Source: JBGTFE01 sp036403235
Lineage (GTDB): Bacteria; Acidobacteriota; Blastocatellia; Pyrinomonadales; Pyrinomonadaceae
Direction: 5' to 3'
DNA length: 64,000 nucleotides
Assembly: GCA_036403235.1 (NCBI GenBank)
Contig: DASWRI010000026.1
Coordinates: 70,756-134,755 of the forward strand
Below are positions 1 to 8,482 of this stretch, one piece after another (within the stretch, counting starts at the first letter, position 1; every line of letters begins with the position of its first letter). Position numbers and translations under genes: made by a program. The notes under the pieces were generated by a model. The model saw nothing but the letters and a program-made list of their open reading frames with translations. It made no database searches and had not been told where the DNA came from.

Positions 1-425
1 ACGTGCGCCGTCAATTCCTTCGCCGTCGTTTTTCCGGCGCTGCCCGTAACGGCGACGATTGGTTTATTCCATTGCTCGTAAACGCCGTGAGCGAGTTTTT
101 GAAAAGCGGCAATCACGTCTTCGGCAAAAATTAAGCGGTCGGAAAATTTTTCGAGCGCGGCCAGATATTCTTCGAATCGGTCGCGCCGGACGACTGCGGC
201 GGCCGCGCCGTTTTCCAGCGCTGAAGCGGTGTATTTGGTCGAATCTTCAAAATCGCCGTTAAAGCAGTTATTTTTATAATCCGGCTGCGAAAGCGCAAAA
301 AAGACTGCGCCCGCCCGGCTTTCACGCGAGTCGATTACGAATGAATCGACTTCGGTTTCAAGCAAAGCGGGGTTTAGTCCGGACGCGTCAGCGTTCATAT
401 ATTTTATGGCGTCTTCCAGTTTCAA
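1..425 (-). CDS. murF: UDP-N-acetylmuramoyl-tripeptide--D-Ala-D-Ala ligase MurF, N-terminal part (cut by window edge)
   Basis: MurF adds D-Ala-D-Ala to the UDP-MurNAc-tripeptide in the cytoplasm, the last soluble step before lipid I. Reading the minus strand from the TTG at 425 gives about 141 residues with a Mur-ligase N-terminal domain (DSRESRAGAVFFAL near residue 33, then ALENGAAAAVV) and the ATP-binding loop VTGSAGKTTAKE close to the window edge. The KE right after GKTTA is typical of MurF rather than MurE. The TTG start overlaps the ftsI stop codon (TTGA, 422-425), which implies translational coupling; an in-frame ATG nine codons later is the alternative. MurE is not ruled out because only the N-terminal third is visible. 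Confidence 0.75.
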   Translation of the reverse strand, partial: MKLEDAIKYMNADASGLNPALLETEVDSFVIDSRESRAGAVFFALSQPDYKNNCFNGDFEDSTKYTASALENGAAAAVVRRDRFEEYLAALEKFSDRLIFAEDVIAAFQKLAHGVYEQWNKPIVAVTGSAGKTTAKELTAH

Positions 426-2407
426 GTCTTTCCTTTATTCGCTCCCGATGATTTGTTTTTTGTCTCGGTTTTCGGCTTTTCGGTCATCGCCGCGGGCTGT
501 TTCTGCTTGACATTTTTTTCGGTGTCGCCCGGCGAATTTTCCTTTTTCGTCTCTTTAACTTTCCCGCTCTCGGCCGAATTTTTGTCCGTTTTTTTGTCCG
601 TCTTCGAAGCGGAAAGCGTTTCGATTTCGGTCGGAATATCTTCGTCTTTGACAACTTCCTGGCGAATATTCGCGTCGGGCGCGACGCTCATTTCGGGCAA
701 AATCTGTTCGGCGATGTCTTTAAAAATCGGTGCGGAAACCTGACCGCCGTCGCGCGCGCCGCCCTGCGGTTCGTCGAGAACGACGGCGATGACGACCGAA
801 GGCGTATCGGCCGGAGCAAACCCGATAAACGACGAAACGTATTTGCTCTCGTCGTATTTTTTCAATTTCGCGTCGTATTTCCAAGCCGTTCCGGTTTTTC
901 CGGCAGACGTGTAGCCGTTCAGTTGCGCGCGTTTGGCCGTTCCGCTCGAGACGACTTTCATCAGCATCTGGCGCAAACTTTTGGCGGTTTCCGCGCTGAC
1001 GATTTGCGTTTTTTCAGGTTCCGTTCGGGAAATTACTTTTTCGTCCTGTCGTATCTCCTTGATGACGTGCGGTTTTATACGCACGCCGTCGTTGGCGATG
1101 GCCGCATACGCCGCAATCGCCTGTATGGCCGTCACGTTTAATTCGTAGCCGATTGACATCGAAGCGAGCGAGTCGCCGTTCCAAGTTCCCGGCGAGCGCA
1201 TCTGCCCGTGAGCTTCGGCCGGAAGCTCGATTCCGGTCGGCTCGCCGAAGCCGAATCCGCGCGAATAATTGTAAAACCTTTCTTTGCCCAGGCTGGTCGC
1301 CGTTTTTATCGTCACGTAATTGCTCGAAACGGCCAGCGCTTCGGCGTAAGAAATTCTGTCGTGGCAGTGTTTATCGACGATTTCGCGGTCCGGAAGCTTT
1401 ATGATTCCGTCGCCGCAGTCGATTTCGCCGTCCGGTTTGATAAGTTTTTCCTGCAAAGCCGCACCGTAAGTGACAAGCTTGAAAACCGAGCCGGGCGAAT
1501 ACATATTCTGAACGGCGCGATTCGTGTAAATTTCCGCCGGAAATTCGTTGTATTTGTTCAAATCAAACGTCGGATAATTTGCCAGCGCCAGAATTTCTCC
1601 GGTTTTCGGATTTAAAACGATGGCCATTCCCGATTTTGCGTTTGCCGCTTTGACGCCTTTTTCGAGCGCTTGTTCGGCTTTATACTGAATCGAATTATTG
1701 ATGGTCAGAACAATATCTTTCGGCGGCTCGCGCTCTTCGGTTTCTGCTTCGTCGTAGATTCTGCCCAGCCGGTCGCGGTCTTGCCAGCCTTTTATCACGG
1801 CGCCGTGCAGAAGCTCTTCCTGCGACTGCTCGATTCCGGCCAAACCAACGTCGTCGGAATTGCTAAAACCGATTACGTGCGCCGCCAGAGAGTTGTAGGG
1901 ATAAATGCGCTTTTGCTCTTCTCTCCAGTGCAATCCGGCTAATTTTAAATCCTTATTTTCGAGAAGCGCTTCGATTTTCTGTTCGGTCGCTTCGTCGAGC
2001 TTGCGCGCCAACCAGACAAATCGGCGGTTATTTTCCCTGGCTTCCCTGAGCGGCTTTAAAATCTCGTTCGCTTTTACTTTCAAGACTTTGGCGACTTCTC
2101 TGGCGGTTTTGTCAAAATCTTCGATTTCCGAAGGGTCGGCAAAAAGCGATTTGGCATTGACGCTCATCGCCAGAAAATGTCCGGCGCTGTCGTAAATCGT
2201 GCCGCGCAAAAGTTTTTCTTTTGTCTGGTCGCGGCGCTGGCTCAAAGCTTTGCCGCGCAGCCATTCGTGCTGGTTGATTTGCAAATGAACGAGACGCGCG
2301 CCGATTCCGCCAATCCACAAAATAAAAAATGCGACGACCAGCATAAAGCGCGTAAATGCCGTCTGCATCGGATTTTTATTTTTTGTTTTTTTCGAGTTTT
2401 TTGCCAT
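422..2407 (-). CDS. ftsI: Peptidoglycan D,D-transpeptidase FtsI / class B penicillin-binding protein
   Basis: This is the septal transpeptidase that cross-links peptidoglycan during division, anchored in the inner membrane with its catalytic domain in the periplasm. The 661-residue protein has a basic N-terminus, one membrane segment (about 17-40), a PBP dimerisation domain (about 65-215) and a transpeptidase domain with all three catalytic motifs: SVFK (307-310), SSN (361-363) and KTG (504-506). After about residue 575 comes a low-complexity tail of roughly 85 residues rich in Lys, Glu, Thr and Ser; no PASTA domain is visible. It sits between ftsL and murF in a leftward dcw cluster. The neighbouring FtsL also ends in a Lys/Glu/Pro-rich tail, so charged tails are a shared local trait. 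Confidence 0.93.
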   Translation of the reverse strand: MAKNSKKTKNKNPMQTAFTRFMLVVAFFILWIGGIGARLVHLQINQHEWLRGKALSQRRDQTKEKLLRGTIYDSAGHFLAMSVNAKSLFADPSEIEDFDKTAREVAKVLKVKANEILKPLREARENNRRFVWLARKLDEATEQKIEALLENKDLKLAGLHWREEQKRIYPYNSLAAHVIGFSNSDDVGLAGIEQSQEELLHGAVIKGWQDRDRLGRIYDEAETEEREPPKDIVLTINNSIQYKAEQALEKGVKAANAKSGMAIVLNPKTGEILALANYPTFDLNKYNEFPAEIYTNRAVQNMYSPGSVFKLVTYGAALQEKLIKPDGEIDCGDGIIKLPDREIVDKHCHDRISYAEALAVSSNYVTIKTATSLGKERFYNYSRGFGFGEPTGIELPAEAHGQMRSPGTWNGDSLASMSIGYELNVTAIQAIAAYAAIANDGVRIKPHVIKEIRQDEKVISRTEPEKTQIVSAETAKSLRQMLMKVVSSGTAKRAQLNGYTSAGKTGTAWKYDAKLKKYDESKYVSSFIGFAPADTPSVVIAVVLDEPQGGARDGGQVSAPIFKDIAEQILPEMSVAPDANIRQEVVKDEDIPTEIETLSASKTDKKTDKNSAESGKVKETKKENSPGDTEKNVKQKQPAAMTEKPKTETKNKSSGANKGKT

Positions 2408-2468
2408 TCTTGTTTGATTTTCCGGTTACAGGCTTTAGGTCTCAAATTTCAGATTGTTTACCTGAAAC

Positions 2469-2990
2469 TTACTTGGCCGCCTTTGTTTCGCGAACTTCTT
2501 TTTTATCTTTTGAATCTGTCAATTTCTTTTCCGGTTTTTCGTCCTTTTCCGGCTTTTTCGCGTCGGGTTTATTGTTTGTCGGGGCCGCGTTTGGCGATTT
2601 CTGTTCGGAAGGTTTATCGGTTTTCGTATTTTCCGGTTTATCGCCGCCCGTATAAAAAGTTTCGATATTAGCCGCCGTCATTTCGGTAAGCCCGAGCTTT
2701 TTCGCTGCTTTTTTGATTTCGATAGGCGAGAGCGCGATTTCTTTTGCTAAAAGAAGCTGGCGCTGCGCGTCTCCGAGCTCGTCTTTTTGTTTGCGCAGCC
2801 TGGAATTTTTAATGCCGTAATCCATCGACGAAAAATGCTGGCGCGCGGCAAAGAAAAATCCGACCACCAGCAGAAGTCCGCAGATGAGCGTGAGCAGACA
2901 ATAACGCCACGGAATCGGGTCGCTCTCTCGGCGAATTTGCTTTGTATTTTTATTTTTTGTCAGATTTCGTCGGCTCATAGCTTTCTCCAA
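2469..2990 (-). CDS. ftsL: FtsL-like cell division protein with charged C-terminal tail
   Basis: The 173-residue protein has a short basic cytoplasmic N-terminus, a single membrane helix (about 28-48) and a heptad-rich segment (about 55-85), the layout of FtsL, the bitopic partner of FtsB and FtsQ in the divisome. The sequence is too divergent to identify by motif; the call rests on topology and on its place between rsmH and ftsI, the standard dcw order. The last 60 residues are a Lys/Pro/Glu/Asp-rich low-complexity tail not found in classical FtsL, which is about 100-120 residues long. The gene begins 13 bp after the rsmH stop, so it is probably in one transcript with its neighbours. Confidence 0.75.
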   Translation of the reverse strand: MEKAMSRRNLTKNKNTKQIRRESDPIPWRYCLLTLICGLLLVVGFFFAARQHFSSMDYGIKNSRLRKQKDELGDAQRQLLLAKEIALSPIEIKKAAKKLGLTEMTAANIETFYTGGDKPENTKTDKPSEQKSPNAAPTNNKPDAKKPEKDEKPEKKLTDSKDKKEVRETKAAK

Positions 2991-3003
2991 TTTTTGAGTC
3001 TTT

Positions 3004-3963
3004 TCAATCTAATTTCCGGCAGGCGCGGAGTTTTGCGCTGCGCGCGCGAGGGTTTTCTGCCAGTTCTTTTTCGTCGGCCACAACGGGCTTTTTTGTCAAA
3101 ATTTCAATTTCTCTTTGCGTGCCGCACGTGCATCGCGGAGCGCGCGGCGGGCAGAAACATTTTCCGGAGAGTTTCTGCATCGTCTGCTTAACGATGCGGT
3201 CTTCCAAAGAATGAAAAGTTATCAAAACCAATCGCCCGTCTTTTTTCAAAATATCAATCGAGTCGCGGATAAACTCTTCTAAAATTTCAAGCTCTTGATT
3301 GACGGCGATTCGTAAAGCCTGAAAAGTTCTGGTCGCCGGATGAATTTTGTCTTTCCGGCCGCGCCCGGTTGCTTTTTCGACCGTCTCGGCCAGCTCTTTG
3401 GTCGTTTTTATCGGCTCGCCGATTTCTCTTTTCCAAACAATGCGCCGCGCGATGCGCCGCGAAAATCTCTCCTCGCCGTATTTGTAAATAATGTCGGCGA
3501 TTTCTTCTTCGGAAAGATTTTCAAGCAGCTCGGCGGCCGTTTCCGCGTCGGAATCCACGTTCATCCGCATATCGAGCGGCGCGTCGAAACGAAAACTGAA
3601 ACCGCGTGATTCGCTGTCAAACTGCAAAGACGAAACGCCCAAATCGGCCAAAACCCCGTCGACTTTTTCAATTCCGGCGTCTGCCAGAACCTGCTTAATC
3701 TCCGAAAAATTCGAGTGAAAAATGCGAATTCTCTCGCCAAACGTTTCGAGCCTTTCCTTTGCAAACTCAATCGCCTGCGCGTCCTGGTCGATGGCGATGA
3801 CGTTTGTTTTGCCCGAAATCGACAAAATCGCTTCCGTGTGCCCGCCGAGGCCGAGCGTCGCGTCAACCAAAATTTCATTCGCCTGCGGATTAAGCAGTTC
3901 GAGCGTTTCCTGTAGTAAAACAGGCTTGTGTAAATTTTCGGCTTTTATTTTTGACACCTTCAA
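3004..3963 (-). CDS. rsmH: 16S rRNA (cytosine1402-N4)-methyltransferase RsmH (MraW)
   Basis: RsmH methylates N4 of C1402 in the ribosomal P site using S-adenosylmethionine. The 319-residue length is typical. The SAM-binding loop DATLGLGGHT (34-43) is present, followed by family motifs GVLADLGVSSLQ, KTTKELAETVE, HPATRTFQALRI and ITFHSLEDRIVK. The first codon is TTG at 3963 with an AAGG ribosome-binding element seven bases upstream; an in-frame GTG two codons later is possible. This is the first gene of the visible dcw cluster; the usual upstream mraZ is not found in the following 467 bp, and the next gene there runs the other way. Confidence 0.95.
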   Translation of the reverse strand: MKVSKIKAENLHKPVLLQETLELLNPQANEILVDATLGLGGHTEAILSISGKTNVIAIDQDAQAIEFAKERLETFGERIRIFHSNFSEIKQVLADAGIEKVDGVLADLGVSSLQFDSESRGFSFRFDAPLDMRMNVDSDAETAAELLENLSEEEIADIIYKYGEERFSRRIARRIVWKREIGEPIKTTKELAETVEKATGRGRKDKIHPATRTFQALRIAVNQELEILEEFIRDSIDILKKDGRLVLITFHSLEDRIVKQTMQKLSGKCFCPPRAPRCTCGTQREIEILTKKPVVADEKELAENPRARSAKLRACRKLD

Positions 3964-4430
3964 AGAGCAGCCTTCGGTTTATTTACCCGGATTTGCGACA
4001 CAATACCACTTTCGGAGATTTTGTCTATCAAACCTTCTTTGTTTAGTAAAACCTTATTTTTCTTTGATTTTCCGCGAGGTTATTTTTTCCGTCCGTCCTG
4101 CTTTGTATATTTCTTAAATAACATTCGCGTAGCATCTTTTAGACTCTTCTGTGGAAAAGTGCTTAAATTAAACACCTTTTACGTGGTAAATCTTTTTGCG
4201 CCTAAAACCGTATTTCAGGCCTTTTTCAAATAATTAAGGAAATCTTACGATTATTTTTCCGCTTCTGTCAAGGAAATTTTAAGGATATTTTAATCAAGTG
4301 CTTAATTTTTTTTGAGATACGCGATTCTGAGTATTTTCAAAAAGATTTTAACAACTTCCTTTTCCATTTCCAAATCGTTTGCGTTAAAGTTTTATCAAAC
4401 GCTTTTGCGCTCAGAGAAAACGCTTTCAAT
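3964..4430. other. 467-bp intergenic region between divergent rsmH and ZIP transporter genes
   Basis: This AT-rich stretch must carry the promoter of the dcw cluster (leftward) and that of the ZIP transporter (rightward). I see no convincing gene in it; the short frames are AT-rich and lack a ribosome-binding site. No mraZ gene is present, although mraZ precedes rsmH in many bacteria. Confidence 0.5.
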
Positions 4431-5234
4431 ATGGACAGTTCTTTTATTCAACTTCTTTGTTTCGGGATTTTAGCCGGTGCGGCCAACGTACTTGGCGGCT
4501 TGATTCTCTTCCCGCCCGGAATTCAGCGCAAATCAAAAAAGCTTCTCAAATATATCCTGGCGCTCGGCGCGGGCTTTATGCTGAGCGTTGTTTTTATCGA
4601 CATTTTGCCCGAAGTCATCAATCTCTGGCAAAAAAAGGGCGCTTCATTTAACAGCGAAACGTTGATTTACCCGATGATTTTGCTTCTGGTCGGCTATCTT
4701 CTGACGCAGTTTTTCGAGCACACGATAGCGCCGCATTTTCATCTCGGCGAGGAAGTTCATTCTGACCATCTGATTTCGACAAAATCCGCTTACACGGCAA
4801 TCGGCGGGCTTTTGATTCACACATTTTTTGACGGCGTTTCGATTGCGGCCGCCGCGCAGGTCGATTTTAAGGTCGGGATTTTGGTTTTTATCGCTATTTT
4901 TCTGCATAAATTTCCCGAAGGTTTTACGATTGCGTCGATGATTTTAGCTGCCGGAAAAGAGCGCCGCGAGGCTTTAATCGGCACGACGCTGGTCGGTTTG
5001 ACGACTTTGCTCGGCGTCCTGCTTTTTTATTTTGTCGGCGCAAACATCGGCTTTTCAGTAGCTTATGCGCTTCCGCTGGCGAGCGGTGTGACGCTCTATG
5101 TCGCGGCCAGCGATTTGATTCCGGAAATCAATCATCACGGCGGAAAAAACCCGCTCGTCTCGCTTTCGGTTTTTGCGGGCGTCGTTTTGTTTTTTCTCGC
5201 GCATTTCGTTCTGCACTCGGTTTTGGAAACCTGA
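4431..5234 (+). CDS. ZIP family divalent metal transporter
   Basis: A 267-residue polytopic membrane protein of the ZIP family, which import Zn2+ and related metals into the cytoplasm. Eight hydrophobic segments are visible. The two family signatures lie in adjacent helices: H130-TFFDG (HxxxDG) and H159-KFPEG, whose His, Asp and Glu residues form the metal site. A His-rich loop between helices III and IV (H97, H102, H104, H110, H113) matches the metal-binding loop of ZIP proteins. The gene stands alone on the plus strand, divergent from the dcw cluster. The substrate (Zn, Fe or Mn) cannot be told from sequence. Confidence 0.88.
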   Translation: MDSSFIQLLCFGILAGAANVLGGLILFPPGIQRKSKKLLKYILALGAGFMLSVVFIDILPEVINLWQKKGASFNSETLIYPMILLLVGYLLTQFFEHTIAPHFHLGEEVHSDHLISTKSAYTAIGGLLIHTFFDGVSIAAAAQVDFKVGILVFIAIFLHKFPEGFTIASMILAAGKERREALIGTTLVGLTTLLGVLLFYFVGANIGFSVAYALPLASGVTLYVAASDLIPEINHHGGKNPLVSLSVFAGVVLFFLAHFVLHSVLET

Positions 5235-5294
5235 GAACATCTGCGCGCGAACTTTCGTATTCTTTACGGATTTGGTCTAATTGCTTTAGACACG

Positions 5295-6221
5295 ATGAAA
5301 AAATTTAAAGTTTTTCCAAAATCAATCGTCCCGCTGATAGTTTTGCTTTTGTGCATAACCGCGCAAACCGCTTTTTCGCAGTCAACTTCGCTCAACGAAT
5401 CGCCTCTGCCCGCGCCGACCGAGCCGGTCAACGATTTTGCGGGCGTGATTGACGAAGCGACCAAACAACAGCTCAATCAAAAAATAAAAGATTTCAAAGC
5501 GCGAACGAATCCGGCTGTCGTTCTCGCCGTGGCGGTCGTAAAAACGACCGGCGAGCGCGATATTTTCGAATACTCGCTCTCGATTGCACGCGGCTGGAAA
5601 ATCGGCTCGAAAGAAGACGACAATCCGAGCGCGCTGCTTTTTATCGCGATTGACGACCGGAAATATTTTACGCAGGTCAGCAAAGATTTGCAGGACGAGC
5701 TGCCGGACGGCGTCGTCGGACAGCTGCAAAGACAATATCTCGTTCCGGCTTTTAAGCAGGGCGATTACGGCAAAGGCGTGGCCGACACGATTGACGCGTA
5801 TATGCGCACAATCGAAGCGAAACAGGGCGGAATCGCAGCGCCGACGCCCATCGCGGCCGGCCAGACCAAACAACAGCCGCAGACAAACAAAAGCTCGTTT
5901 TCTATCTGCGGCTCGCTGCCGTGTTTGATAATTCTTTTTATCATCATGATTGCGCTTTTCAGCCGCGCCGGACGCCGTAAAAACAAAAACGACCGCAACC
6001 GCTGGGGCGGCGGAGGTTTCGGAGGCGGAGGCGGAGGCATTCTGCCATGGATTATCGGCTCGGCTGTCGCCAACAGTATTTCAAACAGCTCGTCGGGCGG
6101 CTGGAGCAATAGCGGCGGCTCATCGAGCGATTGGGGCGGCGGTTCGTCCGGCGGCAGCGACTGGGGCGGTTTCGGCGGCGGCGGAGACTTTGACGGCGGC
6201 GGCTCCGGCGGAAGCTGGTAA
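5295..6221 (+). CDS. TPM-domain secreted/membrane protein with Gly-rich tail
   Basis: A 308-residue protein with a signal peptide (about 1-29), a TPM domain (about 40-175: VNDFAGVIDEATKQQL start, NPSALLFIAIDDRKYF core), one membrane helix (about 203-222) and a Gly/Ser/Trp-rich C-terminus (about 232-308) ending in GGSGGSW. TPM-fold proteins of this layout are usually encoded with LemA proteins; here a LemA gene lies 0.9 kb downstream with a nucleotidyltransferase gene between. The role is uncertain: related TPM proteins include an acid phosphatase and a photosystem II repair factor. It is likely membrane-anchored with the TPM domain outside the cytoplasm. Confidence 0.85.
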   Translation: MKKFKVFPKSIVPLIVLLLCITAQTAFSQSTSLNESPLPAPTEPVNDFAGVIDEATKQQLNQKIKDFKARTNPAVVLAVAVVKTTGERDIFEYSLSIARGWKIGSKEDDNPSALLFIAIDDRKYFTQVSKDLQDELPDGVVGQLQRQYLVPAFKQGDYGKGVADTIDAYMRTIEAKQGGIAAPTPIAAGQTKQQPQTNKSSFSICGSLPCLIILFIIMIALFSRAGRRKNKNDRNRWGGGGFGGGGGGILPWIIGSAVANSISNSSSGGWSNSGGSSSDWGGGSSGGSDWGGFGGGGDFDGGGSGGSW

Positions 6222-6226
6222 ATTAG

Positions 6227-6258
6227 TCAGTTGTCAGTTGTCAGTCGGCAGTTGCAGT
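6227..6258. repeat. Short direct tandem repeat (TCAGTTG-type)
   Basis: Right after the TPM gene stop there are about four imperfect copies of a CAGTTGT-like unit. No clear inverted arm follows. It resembles one arm of the hairpin repeats seen at many other intergenic sites in the left half of the window. Confidence 0.55.
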
Positions 6259-6333
6259 TTGAATTTAATTCGACAACGTAAATAAATCTCAACAGCAACG
6301 GGCAACGGAGTGCTGACAAAAGACGAATAATAT

Positions 6334-7053
6334 ATGAGAAATCAATTTGAAGCGTTTATCGACGATTTGCGGGCGGCGCACGGCAAAAATCTGGCCTCCG
6401 TTATTTTGTACGGCTCGGCGGCGGCGGGCGATTTTGTCAAACATCAATCGGACTACAATGTGCTGATTGCTCTGCACAAAATCACGCCGAAAGATTTGCG
6501 AAACGCGCAGGCGCCGATGCGCGAATGGAGCCGGCTCGGGCATCCCGTTCCCGTCTATTTTACCGTTTCGGAGCTCGAAACCGCGGCCGACGTTTTTCCG
6601 ATTGAGTTTCACCAGATGGAGCGCGCGCGCAAAGTTTTATACGGCGCGGACGTGCTTGCAAACGTCGATATTTCCGACGAAAATCTGCGGCATCAAACCG
6701 AATTCGAGCTGCGCAGCAAGCTCATTCAACTGCGCCGCACATATATTCCGGCTTCCGTTTCGGTCGATGGCCTGACGGCTTTAATGTCAAACAGTCTTTC
6801 GAGCTTTGCCGCGCTGTTTCGCGCCGTTTTGATTCTCCACGGGCTTGAGCCGCCGGTGACAAAACACGAAGTCGTCGCGCTGACGGCGCAGCATTTGCAG
6901 ATTGACGGCGCTCCATTCGAAAAAATTTTTAATCTGCGCGCAAATAATTTTGCAAAGACGCTCGACGACGTCGAGGCCAATCTGCTTTTCGCCGATTATA
7001 TGGAGCAGATTGAGCGAGTCGTCGAAGCGGTTGACAAGTTGAGCGGTAAATAG
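6334..7053 (+). CDS. Nucleotidyltransferase-domain protein with altered catalytic motif
   Basis: A 239-residue protein with an N-terminal nucleotidyltransferase core: VILYGSAAAGDF (about 24-35) followed by SDYNVLIAL. In active enzymes of this fold the second motif reads D-x-D; here it is D-x-N, so metal binding may be weakened. The rest is helical, with no recognised domain. It may be a minimal nucleotidyltransferase or a degenerate regulatory one. It lies between the TPM and LemA genes on the same strand, with gaps of 112 and 51 bp. Confidence 0.7.
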   Translation: MRNQFEAFIDDLRAAHGKNLASVILYGSAAAGDFVKHQSDYNVLIALHKITPKDLRNAQAPMREWSRLGHPVPVYFTVSELETAADVFPIEFHQMERARKVLYGADVLANVDISDENLRHQTEFELRSKLIQLRRTYIPASVSVDGLTALMSNSLSSFAALFRAVLILHGLEPPVTKHEVVALTAQHLQIDGAPFEKIFNLRANNFAKTLDDVEANLLFADYMEQIERVVEAVDKLSGK

Positions 7054-7104
7054 ACGACCTTCGTCAAGATATTTTTTGATAGAATAAGAACAAGGAGTTT
7101 AATT

Positions 7105-7776
7105 ATGAAAAGAGCTATTTTATTAACTGCTGCGTTATTTTTCGCGTTCGCTTTAAGCGGCTGCAGCTATAACACTTTGACGGCAAAACAGCAGGACGTC
7201 AGAGGCAAATGGGCAAACGTCGAAAGCGCTCTTCAGCGCCGCGCCGATTTGATTCCGAATCTGGTTAAAACGGCGCAGACGCTCGGCGTTCAGGAGCAGG
7301 AAGTTTTCGGACAAATCGCCGATGCGCGCTCGCGTCTGCTTAACGCGACGCAGGCGCAGCCGGCGGGCACTGAGGGCGACAAAACGCCCGACCAAAAACA
7401 GGCTGTTCTCGACGCCAACAACAGTTTCGGCGGAACAATCGGCAGGCTTTTGAGCTTGCAGGAAAATTATCCGCAGCTGCGTTCGAGCGAAGCGTTTCTA
7501 AAAGTTCAGGACGAGCTTTCGGGCACGGAAAATCGAATCAACGCGGCCCGGCTCGATTACAATCAGTCGGTCACCGATTACAATACGGCGCGAAATTCGT
7601 TTCCGGCGGTTTTGACGGCGAGTATGATGGGATTTAAGGAAGAGCCTTTCTTCAAAGCGGACGAGAGCGCCAAACAAGCGCCGCAGCTTCCCGACCCGAA
7701 TACGATGCGTCGCAACAATCCGCCGACGACCGCGCCGGCAAACAATACGGCGCCGGTCACGAATGCCAATAAATAA
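7105..7776 (+). CDS. LemA family lipoprotein
   Basis: A 223-residue LemA protein. The N-terminus has a lipoprotein signal ending ALSGC with the lipidated Cys at position 20. The LemA helical core is seen as VRGKWANVESALQRRADL, then LIPNLVKTAQTL, and a long coiled helix with LDYNQSVTDYNTARNSFP. The C-terminus is Pro/Asn-rich. LemA proteins are membrane-associated helical bundles of unclear biochemical role, often encoded with TPM proteins. The ATG at 7105 has a strong AAGGAG ribosome-binding site. The gene converges with the BMC operon: only one base separates the two stop codons. Confidence 0.9.
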   Translation: MKRAILLTAALFFAFALSGCSYNTLTAKQQDVRGKWANVESALQRRADLIPNLVKTAQTLGVQEQEVFGQIADARSRLLNATQAQPAGTEGDKTPDQKQAVLDANNSFGGTIGRLLSLQENYPQLRSSEAFLKVQDELSGTENRINAARLDYNQSVTDYNTARNSFPAVLTASMMGFKEEPFFKADESAKQAPQLPDPNTMRRNNPPTTAPANNTAPVTNANK

Positions 7777-7777
7777 A

Positions 7778-8122
7778 CTAGAAACCGCGCGAACTGCACA
7801 TCGCGCAATGGTCGCAAGGCTTGCCCGTCGGTTCATACGGGCAGGCCTTTTCATTTTGCAGATTTTTGATAATTTCGTCGGCGAGTTCTTCGATATTGAG
7901 AAATTTTTCCTGGCTCGGATGTGTCGATTGCGAAACGAGAATTGCGGATTGCGAAATATTATTTGAGTTATGCGCGGCTAAGTTTTCTTCGATATTGTCC
8001 AGTCTCTGATTGATTTTTTCGAGGCTTGCGCGCAAGTAAGCCGAATCGTCGCTTCCCTTTTCATTTTCCTGCAAAATCGAGGCAATTCGTTCGGCTAATT
8101 TTTGAGTCTGTTCGTTAACCAT
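7778..8122 (-). CDS. Small BMC-associated protein with C-terminal Cys motif, function unknown
   Basis: A 114-residue protein, last gene of the BMC operon. It starts at the ATG at 8122, overlapping the preceding BMC-P gene by 8 bp; longer upstream readings only read through the BMC-P gene. It has a coiled-coil-like N-terminal half (RASLEKINQRLDNIEENL), a Ser/Gln-rich linker, an amphipathic helix (NIEELADEIIKNLQNEK) and the tail CPYEPTGKPCDHCAMCSSRGF-like segment with Cys spacing C-x8-C-x2-C-x2-C. The four Cys could bind Zn or an Fe-S cluster. I do not recognise the family. The amphipathic helix plus Cys tail recalls the C-terminus of the aldolase in the same operon and could be a shell-targeting signal. 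Confidence 0.7.
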   Translation of the reverse strand: MVNEQTQKLAERIASILQENEKGSDDSAYLRASLEKINQRLDNIEENLAAHNSNNISQSAILVSQSTHPSQEKFLNIEELADEIIKNLQNEKACPYEPTGKPCDHCAMCSSRGF

Positions 8123-8405
8123 TTTTTTCCTGCGGCAGTAAATCGATGTAATCGACGACGCCGATGATGGCCGTGTCGATTGCCGCGCCGGGCTTTCCGG
8201 TCGAAGCGGTCGAAGCCGACCAGCCTTCCTGCACGACCAGAACGATATCGCCTTCGCCCGCCGAAACCGAATCAAGCGCCAGCAGCGTCTCGGAAGTTTC
8301 TTCGAGTTCGTGCGTCAGTTTCCGGCACAGCATCACGCGCGCGCCTTCGTAACGCTGATTTTTCTGCGTCGAAACAACATTTCCGATAACTTTGGCTAAA
8401 AGCAT
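8115..8405 (-). CDS. BMC-P shell vertex protein (EutN/CcmL family), copy 1
   Basis: A 96-residue pentamer-forming protein that caps the vertices of a bacterial microcompartment. Family features are the start MLLAKVIGNVVSTQKN, the LLALDSVSAGEGDIVLVV core and the C-terminal IGVVDYIDL. It is one of three paralogues within 1.5 kb. It diverges from the other two in the loop around residues 60-75 (EGWSASTASTGKPG), which faces outward in known structures. The next gene overlaps its end by 8 bp. Confidence 0.93.
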   Translation of the reverse strand: MLLAKVIGNVVSTQKNQRYEGARVMLCRKLTHELEETSETLLALDSVSAGEGDIVLVVQEGWSASTASTGKPGAAIDTAIIGVVDYIDLLPQEKNG

Positions 8406-8409
8406 TTCT

Positions 8410-8482
8410 TAAACTGAGAACTGAAAAGTGAGAGCTGAAAATCGCTTTTACCTTTCAGTTTTCATCTCTCACTTTTCACTTT
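8410..8482. repeat. Tandem-repeat hairpin inside the BMC operon (AAAGTGA type)
   Basis: An inverted repeat fills the space between two BMC-P genes: one arm carries CTGAAAAGTGAGAGCTGAAAA, shortened here to its unit CTGAAAAGTGAGAG, and the other carries CTCTCACTTTTCACTTTTT. It belongs to the same family as the hairpins at 21.4 and 29.7 kb. The RNA could fold into a long stem between two cistrons. Confidence 0.6.

Noticed and set aside
4140..4200. MraZ-box-like GTGGAAAAG/AAAGGTG motifs upstream of rsmH
   Set aside because: Spacing and sequence do not form the regular direct repeats of known MraZ sites and no mraZ gene is present.
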